This document shows positions 16,319 through 24,544 of a stretch of 36,001 nt of DNA, piece after piece. Position 1 is the first letter of the stretch. Each line of letters begins with the position of its first letter. Origin of the DNA: an uncultured Verrucomicrobia subdivision 3 bacterium (GTDB lineage: Bacteria > Verrucomicrobiota > Verrucomicrobiia > Limisphaerales > UBA11358). The notes below the pieces were generated by a model that saw nothing but the letters and a program-made list of their open reading frames with translations, did not search any database and was not told the origin of the DNA. The stretch spans positions 1 to 36,001 of the forward strand of contig CAIMLG010000324.1 of the NCBI GenBank assembly GCA_903842235.1, written 5' to 3'. The translations under genes and the position numbers were made by a program.

Positions 16319-17654
16319 CGGTCTCTTCGCTGGCTACCGGGCAGGGCTCCGTCTGGCTCGCCAGAATGGGCAGCCGGGCGCCTAAGGTGGCCACGGTTAA
16401 AAACAGGCATTTCAGTTGGGGGCTGAACATGTAAACATTGGTCAAGGCCACCACATAAACCACCGCCGCCGCCAGAAACGCGGCGGCGATATTGAGATAT
16501 TCCGCCGGCGCGTCCCGCACGGAACGATAAAGGCTCCAGAGGACGGCCGCGTAAAAGAACACTTCGATGCCCAGGCCCCCATAGCCGAATTCCACGAGAT
16601 CGCAGGCATAGTTGTTGTCCCAACTACTGAAGCCAGTGTGAAACGTGCTCCCGCCGTATTCAAATCGGTCCGAGAGATCCATGGCTTCAGTGGATAATCC
16701 GCCGTGACCGAACAAAGCGCGAACCGGCGAGGTTTGCGCCAGGCTGACCGCCACAGGCCACAGCTCTTTGCGATAATAATACGAGCGACCCCGATACGAA
16801 TCCGGATCAAACGTGCTTTCAGTCAGATCCACGATGGTGGCCCGGACGCCGGGGCGGACCACCACCATCACTAGCGCCAGATAGGCAAAAACCCGCAGAA
16901 ACTTGCGCACCTGCTGGTTCGCAAACACATACATCACCGCGCCCGCAATGGCGGAGGCGAACCACGGGCCGCGGCTGCCGGAAAAATAGCAGGCGGCAAT
17001 GGCCAGCATGACAATTCCCGTCATCAGGGCTAGTCTGGCCTTGCTCTGGGCCTGACAGGCCCAGGCCAGCAGCAGGGGAAAACTCATGGCCATGGAATAG
17101 CCAAACAGGATGCGATGGCGGAAAGTCACGATTACGTCCGTCGGATCCTTCGGTTCCACAATGCCCATCCAATCCAAGGCGGGATTGAACTGCGTGTAAT
17201 ATTCCATCACGCCGAGAACGGCAATGATTGCGCCGCTGAGGCACAGCGCGCGGAACGCGTCTTTCAGTCTTTCGCCATTCGTCAGCGTGGTGCTGATGAT
17301 CAGGTAAAACAGCACGATTTCCGTGCTGAAAGAGAGCAGCCATTTGACGCTCAGGCCCCGGTCAATGGCGAACCCAAGTGAGAGCAGGTTGGCCACCCAC
17401 CAAGCCAGCACCAGGCGAAGAAAGGGAATGGGGATGGGCTCGCGATGGGCCGCCAGCCAGCGAATCCACGACCACGTCACCACGATCAGGAGGATGCGCT
17501 GATAGGTTAATTCAAAGGCCCCGGCTTGCAGGGCCAGTGTGCTTGGCATCAGGGTGAACAAAACCAGCGCAGCGCATAATCCCTTCGGGAAATCGCGCTG
17601 GAGCATCACCCAGACCGGCACGATGAACAGCGCTATGGCGAGATACGTTTGCAC
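16278..17654 (-). CDS. O-antigen ligase/polymerase-like membrane protein (Wzy_C family)
   Basis: 458 aa from GTG at 17654. About ten to twelve hydrophobic helices are seen. The family marks are SGSRGPWFASAIAG (about residues 225-238), followed by a large periplasmic loop with RGRSYYYRKELWPVA and ALFGHGGLSTE, and then further helices. The arginine of SRG and the histidine in the loop (GHG) correspond to residues needed for activity in WaaL/Wzy proteins. It probably polymerises the flipped repeat units. It starts 16 bases after the stop of a glycosyltransferase, and its end overlaps the start of the pyruvyl transferase by about 40 bases. The C-terminal tail is acidic. Confidence 0.85.
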   Translation of the reverse strand: MQTYLAIALFIVPVWVMLQRDFPKGLCAALVLFTLMPSTLALQAGAFELTYQRILLIVVTWSWIRWLAAHREPIPIPFLRLVLAWWVANLLSLGFAIDRGLSVKWLLSFSTEIVLFYLIISTTLTNGERLKDAFRALCLSGAIIAVLGVMEYYTQFNPALDWMGIVEPKDPTDVIVTFRHRILFGYSMAMSFPLLLAWACQAQSKARLALMTGIVMLAIAACYFSGSRGPWFASAIAGAVMYVFANQQVRKFLRVFAYLALVMVVVRPGVRATIVDLTESTFDPDSYRGRSYYYRKELWPVAVSLAQTSPVRALFGHGGLSTEAMDLSDRFEYGGSTFHTGFSSWDNNYACDLVEFGYGGLGIEVFFYAAVLWSLYRSVRDAPAEYLNIAAAFLAAAVVYVVALTNVYMFSPQLKCLFLTVATLGARLPILASQTEPCPVASEETDESDEPIIEANLA

Positions 17655-17670
17655 TTGGATTTAACCATAT

Positions 17671-18582
17671 TCACGCGGAAAGCGGTTTGGCCGGCGCGCC
17701 CGTTGGGGACAGCGACGGCGACGGGAATTTCCGCAGCTTGAGAATTTGTTCCCGCCGGAGGAAAGCCACTTGCGCCGCCGAAATCAGCGGCTTGCGTCCG
17801 GAAAGCCTCCACCAGAGATATCCGCCCAACCGCACCGCGCTGCCCAGCAGCACGGGCGGGGCACCAATGCGTCGGCCGCATTTGACCAGTTCAAACAGCG
17901 GATGTGAACCGAATGACGCGTCCATCATCCCCAGCCGGAATAATCCCGGCCAACGACCGCCGGCGCTGGAGGTGGGCCGGTAATGCCAGGCGTGGAGTTC
18001 TGGACAGGCCTGAACCTGCCAGCCCGCCCGACGCGCTTCGATCTGCGCCAACCAATCTTCGCCACCGTGGCGCATCGGAGTGTAGCCACCGATTTGTTCG
18101 AAGCATTCGCGCCGGAACAGTTGCAGCGCGCCGGCGACAGAATCCGCCGAATTGCCCTTGCGACATTGCCAGGCGCCCCGGGATTGTTCGTAAATGTAAC
18201 CGCCCGTAATGCCGAGCCGGGAATTCATCTGAAACTGGCTCAACAATGATTCGTAGTAATCGTTCCGCTCCAGCGCGATGTCCGCGTCCAAAATGCCGAT
18301 CGCGTCAAAATCCAAGGTTTTGGCTAGGTCATAGGCCGCGTTGATGGCTTTGTCTTTGGCCCCAAAACATCGCGCTGTTCCGCTCTCGGAAGCAATGAGG
18401 CGGATGAAAGGGTGTCGTTCGGCGAAATACTTTATGAGCTGCGCCGTCGAATCTGTGGAACCATCATCCACAATAAACCACGCCCGCGGCAGCACACTCT
18501 GGCGGGTTACAGAGTTGATTGTCTCAGCGATATATTCCGCCTCGTTCTTCGCCGCAGTCAGCAAAATGTAGGGAAATTCCAT
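17671..18582 (-). CDS. Family 2 glycosyltransferase
   Basis: 303 aa. Standard GT-A motifs: ILLTAAKNEAEYIAETINSV, then FIVDDGSTDST (about residues 36-46), then ILDADIALE with the DAD metal site (about 97-105), and HGGEDWLAQIEARRAGW (about 171-187) with the ED catalytic motif. A hydrophobic stretch near residues 240-260 may touch the membrane. It is a cytoplasmic enzyme that adds one sugar of the EPS repeat unit; donor unknown. It follows the other GT2 gene by 12 bases. Confidence 0.88.
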   Translation of the reverse strand: MEFPYILLTAAKNEAEYIAETINSVTRQSVLPRAWFIVDDGSTDSTAQLIKYFAERHPFIRLIASESGTARCFGAKDKAINAAYDLAKTLDFDAIGILDADIALERNDYYESLLSQFQMNSRLGITGGYIYEQSRGAWQCRKGNSADSVAGALQLFRRECFEQIGGYTPMRHGGEDWLAQIEARRAGWQVQACPELHAWHYRPTSSAGGRWPGLFRLGMMDASFGSHPLFELVKCGRRIGAPPVLLGSAVRLGGYLWWRLSGRKPLISAAQVAFLRREQILKLRKFPSPSLSPTGAPAKPLSA

Positions 18583-18594
18583 AACGACAAAGTT

Positions 18595-19566
18595 TCAGGA
18601 AATATGCGCCACCGGCTCGCGCCCCGTGAACATCCATTTCAAACAGGCGACGCTGCGGGCCACCTTCTGCCGATAAGTCGGGCGTTCGTGCCGGTTAAGG
18701 CCGAGGGCGAGCGTGTAGCCCAGCGCCCGCAGCGCGAGGTGGAGCAGGGAAATCAGGAAGAAGGCCGCCACCGCCGGGCGCGCGTGGTGCTTCCGCCAAT
18801 ACTGCAAATCAGCCCGCTGCCGTTCGATGAAAAACCGCAGCGGCGCATTGGCTGAACTGGCCCCGCCGTAGTGAATGGCTTCCGCCGTGGGCACATAGAC
18901 CACTTTCCAGCCCCGGTTCCAAAAACGTTTGCACCAATCCAAGTCTTCGCCATACATGAAGAAAGCTTCGTCGAGCGGCCCCACCTGATTCAATGCATCC
19001 CGGCGGACAAGCCAGAAGCAGCCGCTTAAAATATCCACCGCCCGCAGTTCTTCCTGAGACCAGTGGACCAGCGAATAGCCGGTGAACAGTCGGCTGCCGG
19101 AGAACAAAGTGTCAAGCGCCAGCGCGCGGCAGAGCATGTTCCAGAGGCTCGGGAAACCCCGGCAGGAACGCTGCAACCGGCCGTCGCCGCCGACGATGCG
19201 GGGGCCGGCCATCCCGACGCGCGGCGCTTGCTCGCCATAATCCACCAGGCGGCTGATGCAATCCGTGAGCACTTTCACGTCGGAATTAACGTAGCAGAGA
19301 TACCGGCCCGTGCTGGCGGCGGTGCCGAGATTATTGGCCCGGGCGAATCCGAGGTTGGCCGAGTTTTGGATCAGCCGCACCTGGGGGAATTTTTTATTGA
19401 CGGCCGCAACCGAGCCATCGGTCGAGGCGTTATCCACCACGACGATTTCCATGGAATGGCAGCAGGCTCCGGCATAAAGCGAAGCCAGACACGACAGCAG
19501 GAACTCGCGCGCGTTCCAATTCACGATGATCACCGAGACCATCACCGATGCCGTGTGCTTGTTCAT
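18595..19566 (-). CDS. Family 2 glycosyltransferase, rhamnosyltransferase (WbbL)-like
   Basis: 323 aa. VSVIIVNWNAREFLLSCLAS starts the GT-A domain, followed by VVVDNASTDGS (about residues 42-52), NLGFARANNLG, YVNSDVKVL (about 92-100), GCFWLVRRDAL and FFMYGEDLDWCKR (about 203-215). This layout matches the WbbL/RfbF group, which often transfers rhamnose. A C-terminal hydrophobic segment (AAFFLISLLHLALRALGY) may anchor it. The start overlaps the stop of the deacetylase gene by four bases (ATGA). The rhamnose assignment is only by resemblance. Confidence 0.85.
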   Translation of the reverse strand: MNKHTASVMVSVIIVNWNAREFLLSCLASLYAGACCHSMEIVVVDNASTDGSVAAVNKKFPQVRLIQNSANLGFARANNLGTAASTGRYLCYVNSDVKVLTDCISRLVDYGEQAPRVGMAGPRIVGGDGRLQRSCRGFPSLWNMLCRALALDTLFSGSRLFTGYSLVHWSQEELRAVDILSGCFWLVRRDALNQVGPLDEAFFMYGEDLDWCKRFWNRGWKVVYVPTAEAIHYGGASSANAPLRFFIERQRADLQYWRKHHARPAVAAFFLISLLHLALRALGYTLALGLNRHERPTYRQKVARSVACLKWMFTGREPVAHIS

Positions 19567-20447
19567 GGAGCGGAAGTTTCGCTCCCACGCGGAGCGGATT
19601 GGCCAGTCAAGCGTTTGACCTGGCGGACGAGGCGTTGCGCGGATCCCAGCCAGTCGTAGTTGCCCTGCAACTTGGCAAGAAACAACGCTTCGTCATCGCA
19701 GGAATTGACCGGCAAACGTTTCAAATTAAACCAGTCATCTTGTGGCCGAACCCGCCCGACCACCGTGGTAACACAGCTTTCATAACCGAGCCCGCGTAGC
19801 AGTTCGGCCAAGCGATTGCTGAAGCGGCGGTCTTCTTGCGGAAACGCATACGGGTAGGCAAAGCTGACAATGGGTTCCGCCAACTCCCGGGCCAGGTGCG
19901 ATTGCGAAAGCTTCAGTTCATCGCTAATCGCATTCCAGGGCAAATCGTGAAGTTTGGAGTGGTTGACGGTGTGCGAGCCGAACCGGATGCCTTGCGCCCG
20001 CAGTTCCCGCACTTCGTTCCAAGTCAGACATTCCTTGCCGTGAAAGGATTTCCGCTGCGCCCCGATAAAACCGGTTGGCAAATACATCGTGGCGGTGAAG
20101 TTGTGATTTTGCAGCACCGGCCAGGCAGCCGTGTGGAAATCGCGAAAGCCGTCGTCAAAAGTGATCGCCGCCAGGGGTTCCAGGCTGGCTTCGCCATCGG
20201 CCAGCGCGGCCAGCGCTTCGTCGAGTGCCACCCCACGGAAGCCGGCGTCGGCGAGCCAATTCATTTGTTCGGCGAAGCGCTGCGGGCTTGTGGCCAGCCG
20301 GTAATACGGCGGAACGTCTTTTTCCGCGTCGTCCGAGATGCTGTGATACATCAAGACCGGCACGCTGGGATCTGCCTTCACCCAACCCGTGCGGCTTAGC
20401 GGCCGGAACAGCGAGAGCGTTAAATGACGATCAAGGCGGGCAGTCAT
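19563..20447 (-). CDS. NodB-type polysaccharide deacetylase
   Basis: 294 aa from ATG at 20447, 13 bases after the preceding gene's stop; the frame is open upstream but that part lies within the preceding gene. The NodB domain carries ITFDDGFRDFHTAAW with D98-D99, GSHTVNHSKL with H159 and H163 (metal-binding H-x3-H), and a later FAYPYAFP (the usual P-Y-G motif reads P-Y-A). VPVLMYHSISDD at the start is also typical. No signal peptide is seen. It would remove an acetyl group from an amino sugar or other acylated sugar. XrtA-type EPS loci often contain such a deacetylase. Confidence 0.87.
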   Translation of the reverse strand: MTARLDRHLTLSLFRPLSRTGWVKADPSVPVLMYHSISDDAEKDVPPYYRLATSPQRFAEQMNWLADAGFRGVALDEALAALADGEASLEPLAAITFDDGFRDFHTAAWPVLQNHNFTATMYLPTGFIGAQRKSFHGKECLTWNEVRELRAQGIRFGSHTVNHSKLHDLPWNAISDELKLSQSHLARELAEPIVSFAYPYAFPQEDRRFSNRLAELLRGLGYESCVTTVVGRVRPQDDWFNLKRLPVNSCDDEALFLAKLQGNYDWLGSAQRLVRQVKRLTGQSAPRGSETSAP

Positions 20448-20460
20448 GGAGCGAGCGGGA

Positions 20461-21687
20461 TTAATTTTGCCGGCACAGTGAATCCACCAAGCTGAGGTAA
20501 CCGGCTTTCCGGTTGCTCCAACTATTGCGGGAAACATATTCGGCGGCCCGGGTGACCAAACCTTGCCGCAGTTCTTCATTGCTCAACACGTCCAGCATTG
20601 CGCCGGCCAGCGAGGCAGAATTGCCGGATTCAAAAAAGCGCACCACGGAATCATCGAAATAATATCGGTCAATTTTCGTGTTCGCCACCACCATCGGCAC
20701 CCCCAGCGACATGAATTCCATGATCTTGGTGCTGTAAGCTTCGTTCCCGAAAGAGTCGGCGCGTTTGGGCACCACGCCCAAATCCGCCGCGCCCATCACC
20801 TCCGCAATTTGCTCGATGCGCAGCGGATTGAAGAAGCGAACGCTGCCGTTCAACGCCAATTTCCGGGCCAGGGAAATCAATTCGGGCTTCATGTTGCCGT
20901 CACCGTAAATGTGAAACTCCGCGTCTGGCAATTGCTGGCGCAGTTGGGCGAATGCCTGGACGGCAATGTCCACCCCCTGGTGCCATTGCAAGCCGCCGGG
21001 GAACATGACCACGGGTTTGCGGCCGGAACGGGTCGGCTGGCGGGGGTGGAAGATTCGTTCATCCACATGGTTGATGAAGACGGAGCACTTGGCCGGGCGA
21101 GCCGAGCGGGCGGTATATTTTTCCAGCCAGAGGTGGTTGGCGAGAATGACGTGACTGGCAAACGCGGCCGAAAGTTTTTCCACCAGTTTCAAGGCCCGCA
21201 CCAGCACCGCGCGGTTGGAAACCTTGAACTTGCTGCCGAAAAATTCCGGGACGATGTCGTGAATGTCGAGGATGACCTTGGTGCCGGTCAGCTTGGGATA
21301 CCACGCGGCGAAGACGAGGAAATCGGGAATGTTGTGGACATGCACCAACTGATAGCGCTGCCGCAGATGCCGGCGGGTGAGCCACCAGGAAGACACGATT
21401 AGGAAGCGCAACAGCGGCCACAAAAAATCCGTCGCTTGGGACTGCTGATCTTTGCTGAAGCGATTTTGAATCCGGAAGACTTTAACGCCGGCAATGGTTT
21501 CTTCAACGGGGGTTTCCGGACTGCGGCGCAAGGCCAGCACCTCCACCGAATCCCCGCGTTGGGCCAAGGTTTCGGCGTAGCGGATCACCCGATTGTCACT
21601 CTCGTAGAACGAATGGGTGATCATGCAAATCCGTTTGCCCCTGGCTGGCGGATTCGATACTTCCGAAGTTGTAGTATTGTCTGGCAA
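20461..21687 (-). CDS. Family 4 (GT-B) glycosyltransferase
   Basis: 408 aa from TTG at 21687, chosen because AGGAGGT sits four bases before it; the frame extends 11 codons further but without a site. The GT-B N-terminal domain begins ICMITHSFYESDNRVIRYAE, and VHVHNIPDF and LDIHDIVPEFF are the usual acceptor-side motifs. The C-terminal donor domain has VVMFPGGLQWHQGVDIA, HIYGDG, and GNEAYSTKIMEFMSLGVPMV, a version of the EX7E motif (E in NEAYSTK and E in IMEFMS). It is a retaining enzyme that uses a nucleotide sugar, acting in the cytoplasm on the lipid-linked repeat unit. Confidence 0.85.
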   Translation of the reverse strand: MPDNTTTSEVSNPPARGKRICMITHSFYESDNRVIRYAETLAQRGDSVEVLALRRSPETPVEETIAGVKVFRIQNRFSKDQQSQATDFLWPLLRFLIVSSWWLTRRHLRQRYQLVHVHNIPDFLVFAAWYPKLTGTKVILDIHDIVPEFFGSKFKVSNRAVLVRALKLVEKLSAAFASHVILANHLWLEKYTARSARPAKCSVFINHVDERIFHPRQPTRSGRKPVVMFPGGLQWHQGVDIAVQAFAQLRQQLPDAEFHIYGDGNMKPELISLARKLALNGSVRFFNPLRIEQIAEVMGAADLGVVPKRADSFGNEAYSTKIMEFMSLGVPMVVANTKIDRYYFDDSVVRFFESGNSASLAGAMLDVLSNEELRQGLVTRAAEYVSRNSWSNRKAGYLSLVDSLCRQN

Positions 21688-21691
21688 GCAA

Positions 21692-21698
21692 ACCTCCT
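21692..21698 (-). promoter_or_regulatory. Ribosome binding site that sets a TTG start
   Basis: AGGAGGT, a near-perfect anti-rRNA match, lies four bases before the TTG at 21687. This decides the start of the GT-B glycosyltransferase. The gap from the preceding gene's stop at 21757 is 69 bases. Confidence 0.65.
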
Positions 21699-21756
21699 GT
21701 TCCCGATCCGGCGCGCACAACCAACGTCCCGGAGCCCCTTTTTCCGCGAATCCGGC

Positions 21757-23997
21757 TCAAAGCTCCTGATGCAGCCACCGGGGCACGTAGGTGCGTTTCC
21801 GGTTGAGCACGACTCCCACGTTGGCCTTGGATCCGGAAACCAGAACACTGGCCTGTTTGACCAGATCCACGGCCGTTTTTTCTGACTGAACCACCATCAA
21901 GTTTACATCCATGAACCGGCCCAGCTTGGAGGTTACGCTGATCTGGCTGACGGGGGGCATGTCAAAAATAATGTAATCGTAGTCACTGGCCTTCAGTTGG
22001 GGGATCAAGCCGGCAAATTGTTTGGGCAAGGTGCCGACGGTGTTTTCGCTGTTCATGCCGTCCCGCACGACGTAAAGATTTTCCTGCACTTGCGCGCCGT
22101 CAATTTTTTGATCCGCCAGCAATTCGGACAAGGTGCAGGCGGGTTTGCCTTTGTGAAACGGATGCGCGGCCCCCTGCTTCAAGGTCATGTCCACCAGCAG
22201 CACATTGCCTTCGCCGGTTTCCGAAAGCGAGGCCGCCAGGCCGGAAGCGATCGTGGTCACGCCCGCCCCCTTGGTGCAACCGGTCACGGCCACGAGCTTG
22301 GGGTTATGCGTGAGGTTGTTGGCATCGAAGTGGGCGATCAACCGGTCGCGCAACGCTTCAAAAAACGGATGCAAATCATGGTTGGCATCCCAAAGCGCGA
22401 GACCTGTTGCGTCCGGGATTTCGGATTCGCCCACCCCATTCCGCCGCTGTTGCCCATGGCCATTGCTGCTGGTCATGGGAAGTCGGCGGCCGTTTTTACC
22501 GGTATCGGGGATGGTGAGAAACAGCGGCAGATGCAATCGCGCTTCCACTTCCTGCGGTCGTTTCAGCGTTTGATCCAGATACAGCTCCAGGAGGAAAGCC
22601 AGCGCCAAGCCCCCTAACACGCCGCCGGCGGCGACCATCAGGAGCAGTTTGTAAAGCTGGCCCATATCCCGGTAGGGGGAGGAAGGGGCCTGGGCCACGC
22701 TGATGTTGGAAATTTTTCCGGAGCCCAAAGCCTCATCAAAACGGGCTTGTTCCAAACTGGAGGAAAAATACCGGAATTTACCCTCTTCCAAATCCTTCTT
22801 CCGCTGGAGTTCTACGATGGTGGGTTCCATTTCACCGATCCTGGCCTGCTCCGTCAGAACTTGGTTCAGTTGGGAATTGAGGTAATCAATTTTGGCGGTC
22901 AGGGCCTGGGATTCGACGGCTTCGGCCGGCAAATCCACCGGGTTTCCCACCGGTTGAGCACTCAGATTGGCGCGGGGACTGGCTAGGCTGGCGACGCTGG
23001 GATATTTCGTCTCAAAAACTTTTTTAAGCTGTTCGGTTTCGGTTAATTGCTGCCGCAGCGCCAAAACCGGCGTGCTATCCTCCTTGAATTGCGTCAATAG
23101 TTCCTGTTCTTTTCGCGATAGCACATCAAGCCGTAGCAACAGGCTTTTATACCGGTTCACCTGTTCTGCCGATAAACCCGAGTCGGCATTGGTGCTCCCG
23201 GCGGTAGCCGGCACGATTTTGGCAAATCCTTTCAATCTGGCCTGATGCTCCGCCAAGCCAGCCTCGGCGCTCAAGATGTCGGAGCGCAAGGTGGCGATGC
23301 GGGCGGCGTTGACGGCTTTGGCCTCCTCCAAACTCGCCGTGACCCCGGCTTTGGCCTTGGCCAGCCGCAATTCCTCCTCGGTTTTTGCCAGTTGCGTCTG
23401 GAGGGTGGCGGTTTGCTCGGTCAGGAACGCATCCGTCACGCCCAGATCGCGGTGAATCTCCGCATGTTTTTTTAGATAGCTCGCCACCAACTGGTTCAGC
23501 ACCGGCTGCACGATCTCCCGGTCCGGGTGTTGGAAGAAAATTTTCAAAACATCACTGCGTTTTGGCACATCCACGCTGGTATATTTTTTGACGATGCCCG
23601 CAGCCTGGTTGGCATTGGTTCCACCGCCGATCTTGGCCAGAATCTTCTCGGCCCCAATCGCGGCCACCACTTCGTGGGCAATATCCAAGCTCGTTAAGAT
23701 TTCCACCTCGGAATTGATGATGTTATCCCCCCGGGAATCCGGTGACTTAATTTGGTTGTTCCCCGACCGATTCGGCAGTCGGGCATCTTCGATATATCGG
23801 ATGTAGAGCTTGGTGGAAGAAGTGTAAAGCGGCGGCTTGATGACATAAATAACGCTGGCCGCCAACAGACCAGCGACGGACAAACCGAGGATGAGCCATT
23901 TGTGTCGAAAGAGAATGTAGTAAATATCCGGCAAACCCAGGCCGGGGGATGAGCCAGCTTGCGCGCCCGGTCCGCTGCCGTGTTTCTTGTCGTTCAT
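21757..23997 (-). CDS. Wzz/GumC-type chain-length protein fused to a tyrosine-kinase-like ATPase with altered P-loop
   Basis: 746 aa. Membrane helix 1 at about 34-53, a Wzz N-terminal domain, a long periplasmic coiled coil (about 180-420), helix 2 at about 449-471, then a cytoplasmic BY-kinase-like domain (about 540-746). The Walker A region reads GCTKGAGVTT (573-582): the P-loop lysine normally found before the threonine is V580, though K576 keeps the ParA-type signature lysine. Walker A' is LLVDMTL (D603, T605 where Asp is usual), and Walker B is IIFDMPPV (D679). No tyrosine cluster ends the protein. It would control chain length and export in the inner membrane; kinase activity is doubtful. 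Confidence 0.85.
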   Translation of the reverse strand: MNDKKHGSGPGAQAGSSPGLGLPDIYYILFRHKWLILGLSVAGLLAASVIYVIKPPLYTSSTKLYIRYIEDARLPNRSGNNQIKSPDSRGDNIINSEVEILTSLDIAHEVVAAIGAEKILAKIGGGTNANQAAGIVKKYTSVDVPKRSDVLKIFFQHPDREIVQPVLNQLVASYLKKHAEIHRDLGVTDAFLTEQTATLQTQLAKTEEELRLAKAKAGVTASLEEAKAVNAARIATLRSDILSAEAGLAEHQARLKGFAKIVPATAGSTNADSGLSAEQVNRYKSLLLRLDVLSRKEQELLTQFKEDSTPVLALRQQLTETEQLKKVFETKYPSVASLASPRANLSAQPVGNPVDLPAEAVESQALTAKIDYLNSQLNQVLTEQARIGEMEPTIVELQRKKDLEEGKFRYFSSSLEQARFDEALGSGKISNISVAQAPSSPYRDMGQLYKLLLMVAAGGVLGGLALAFLLELYLDQTLKRPQEVEARLHLPLFLTIPDTGKNGRRLPMTSSNGHGQQRRNGVGESEIPDATGLALWDANHDLHPFFEALRDRLIAHFDANNLTHNPKLVAVTGCTKGAGVTTIASGLAASLSETGEGNVLLVDMTLKQGAAHPFHKGKPACTLSELLADQKIDGAQVQENLYVVRDGMNSENTVGTLPKQFAGLIPQLKASDYDYIIFDMPPVSQISVTSKLGRFMDVNLMVVQSEKTAVDLVKQASVLVSGSKANVGVVLNRKRTYVPRWLHQEL

Positions 23998-24004
23998 GAA
24001 AATT

Positions 24005-24493
24005 TTAGGCGTGCGGTTTAATGATACGGGCCGGATTACCCGCCACGACGGCGCCAGCGGGAACGTCGCGGGTGACCACGCTGCCGGCGCCGATCAGGGC
24101 CTTTTCCCCGATAGTGATGCCGCAGAGCAAGGTCGCGCCCGAGCCGATTGAAGCCCCTTGCTTGACGCGCGTCGGGGTGCAAATCCAATCCGACTGGGTC
24201 TTCAATTGGCCGGAGCCATTCGTGGCGCGGGGATAGCGGTCGTTGATAAAGGTGACATTGTGGCCGACGAAAACATCGTCCTCCAAGGTGACCCCTTCGC
24301 AGATGAACGTGTGGCTGGAAACTTTGCAGCGGTTGCCGACCTTGACCCCTTTTTGAATTTCCACAAAGGTGCCGATCTTCACGTCGTCTCCAATTTCGCA
24401 TCCGTAAAGGTTGGAAAAACCATGAATACTGACGTTTTTACCCATTTTAACGTCCGGGGCAATGCGCTGAAACCAATCCTGCGGTGCGTTCAT
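24005..24493 (-). CDS. Left-handed beta-helix N-acyltransferase (WbpD/WlbB-like)
   Basis: 162 aa from ATG at 24493; a TTG four codons upstream is possible. Hexapeptide repeats run through the protein (for example VKMGKNVSIHG, CEIGDDVKIGT, VTLEDDVFVGHN, ASIGSGATLLCG, ITIGEKALIGAG). GHNVTFINDRYPRA carries the asparagine/histidine region typical of enzymes acetylating 3-amino sugars on UDP (UDP-GlcNAc3NA). The neighbouring oxidoreductase is the matching dehydrogenase type. Together they suggest a 2,3-diacetamido-uronic acid or similar sugar. The stop lies 7 bases before the chain-length gene. The exact substrate is inferred. Confidence 0.83.
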   Translation of the reverse strand: MNAPQDWFQRIAPDVKMGKNVSIHGFSNLYGCEIGDDVKIGTFVEIQKGVKVGNRCKVSSHTFICEGVTLEDDVFVGHNVTFINDRYPRATNGSGQLKTQSDWICTPTRVKQGASIGSGATLLCGITIGEKALIGAGSVVTRDVPAGAVVAGNPARIIKPHA

Positions 24494-24544
24494 AAATAAT
24501 GGCAATTTTTGCTCTCTGCTGGTCGCGCCGGAAAAAGAGTCCGC

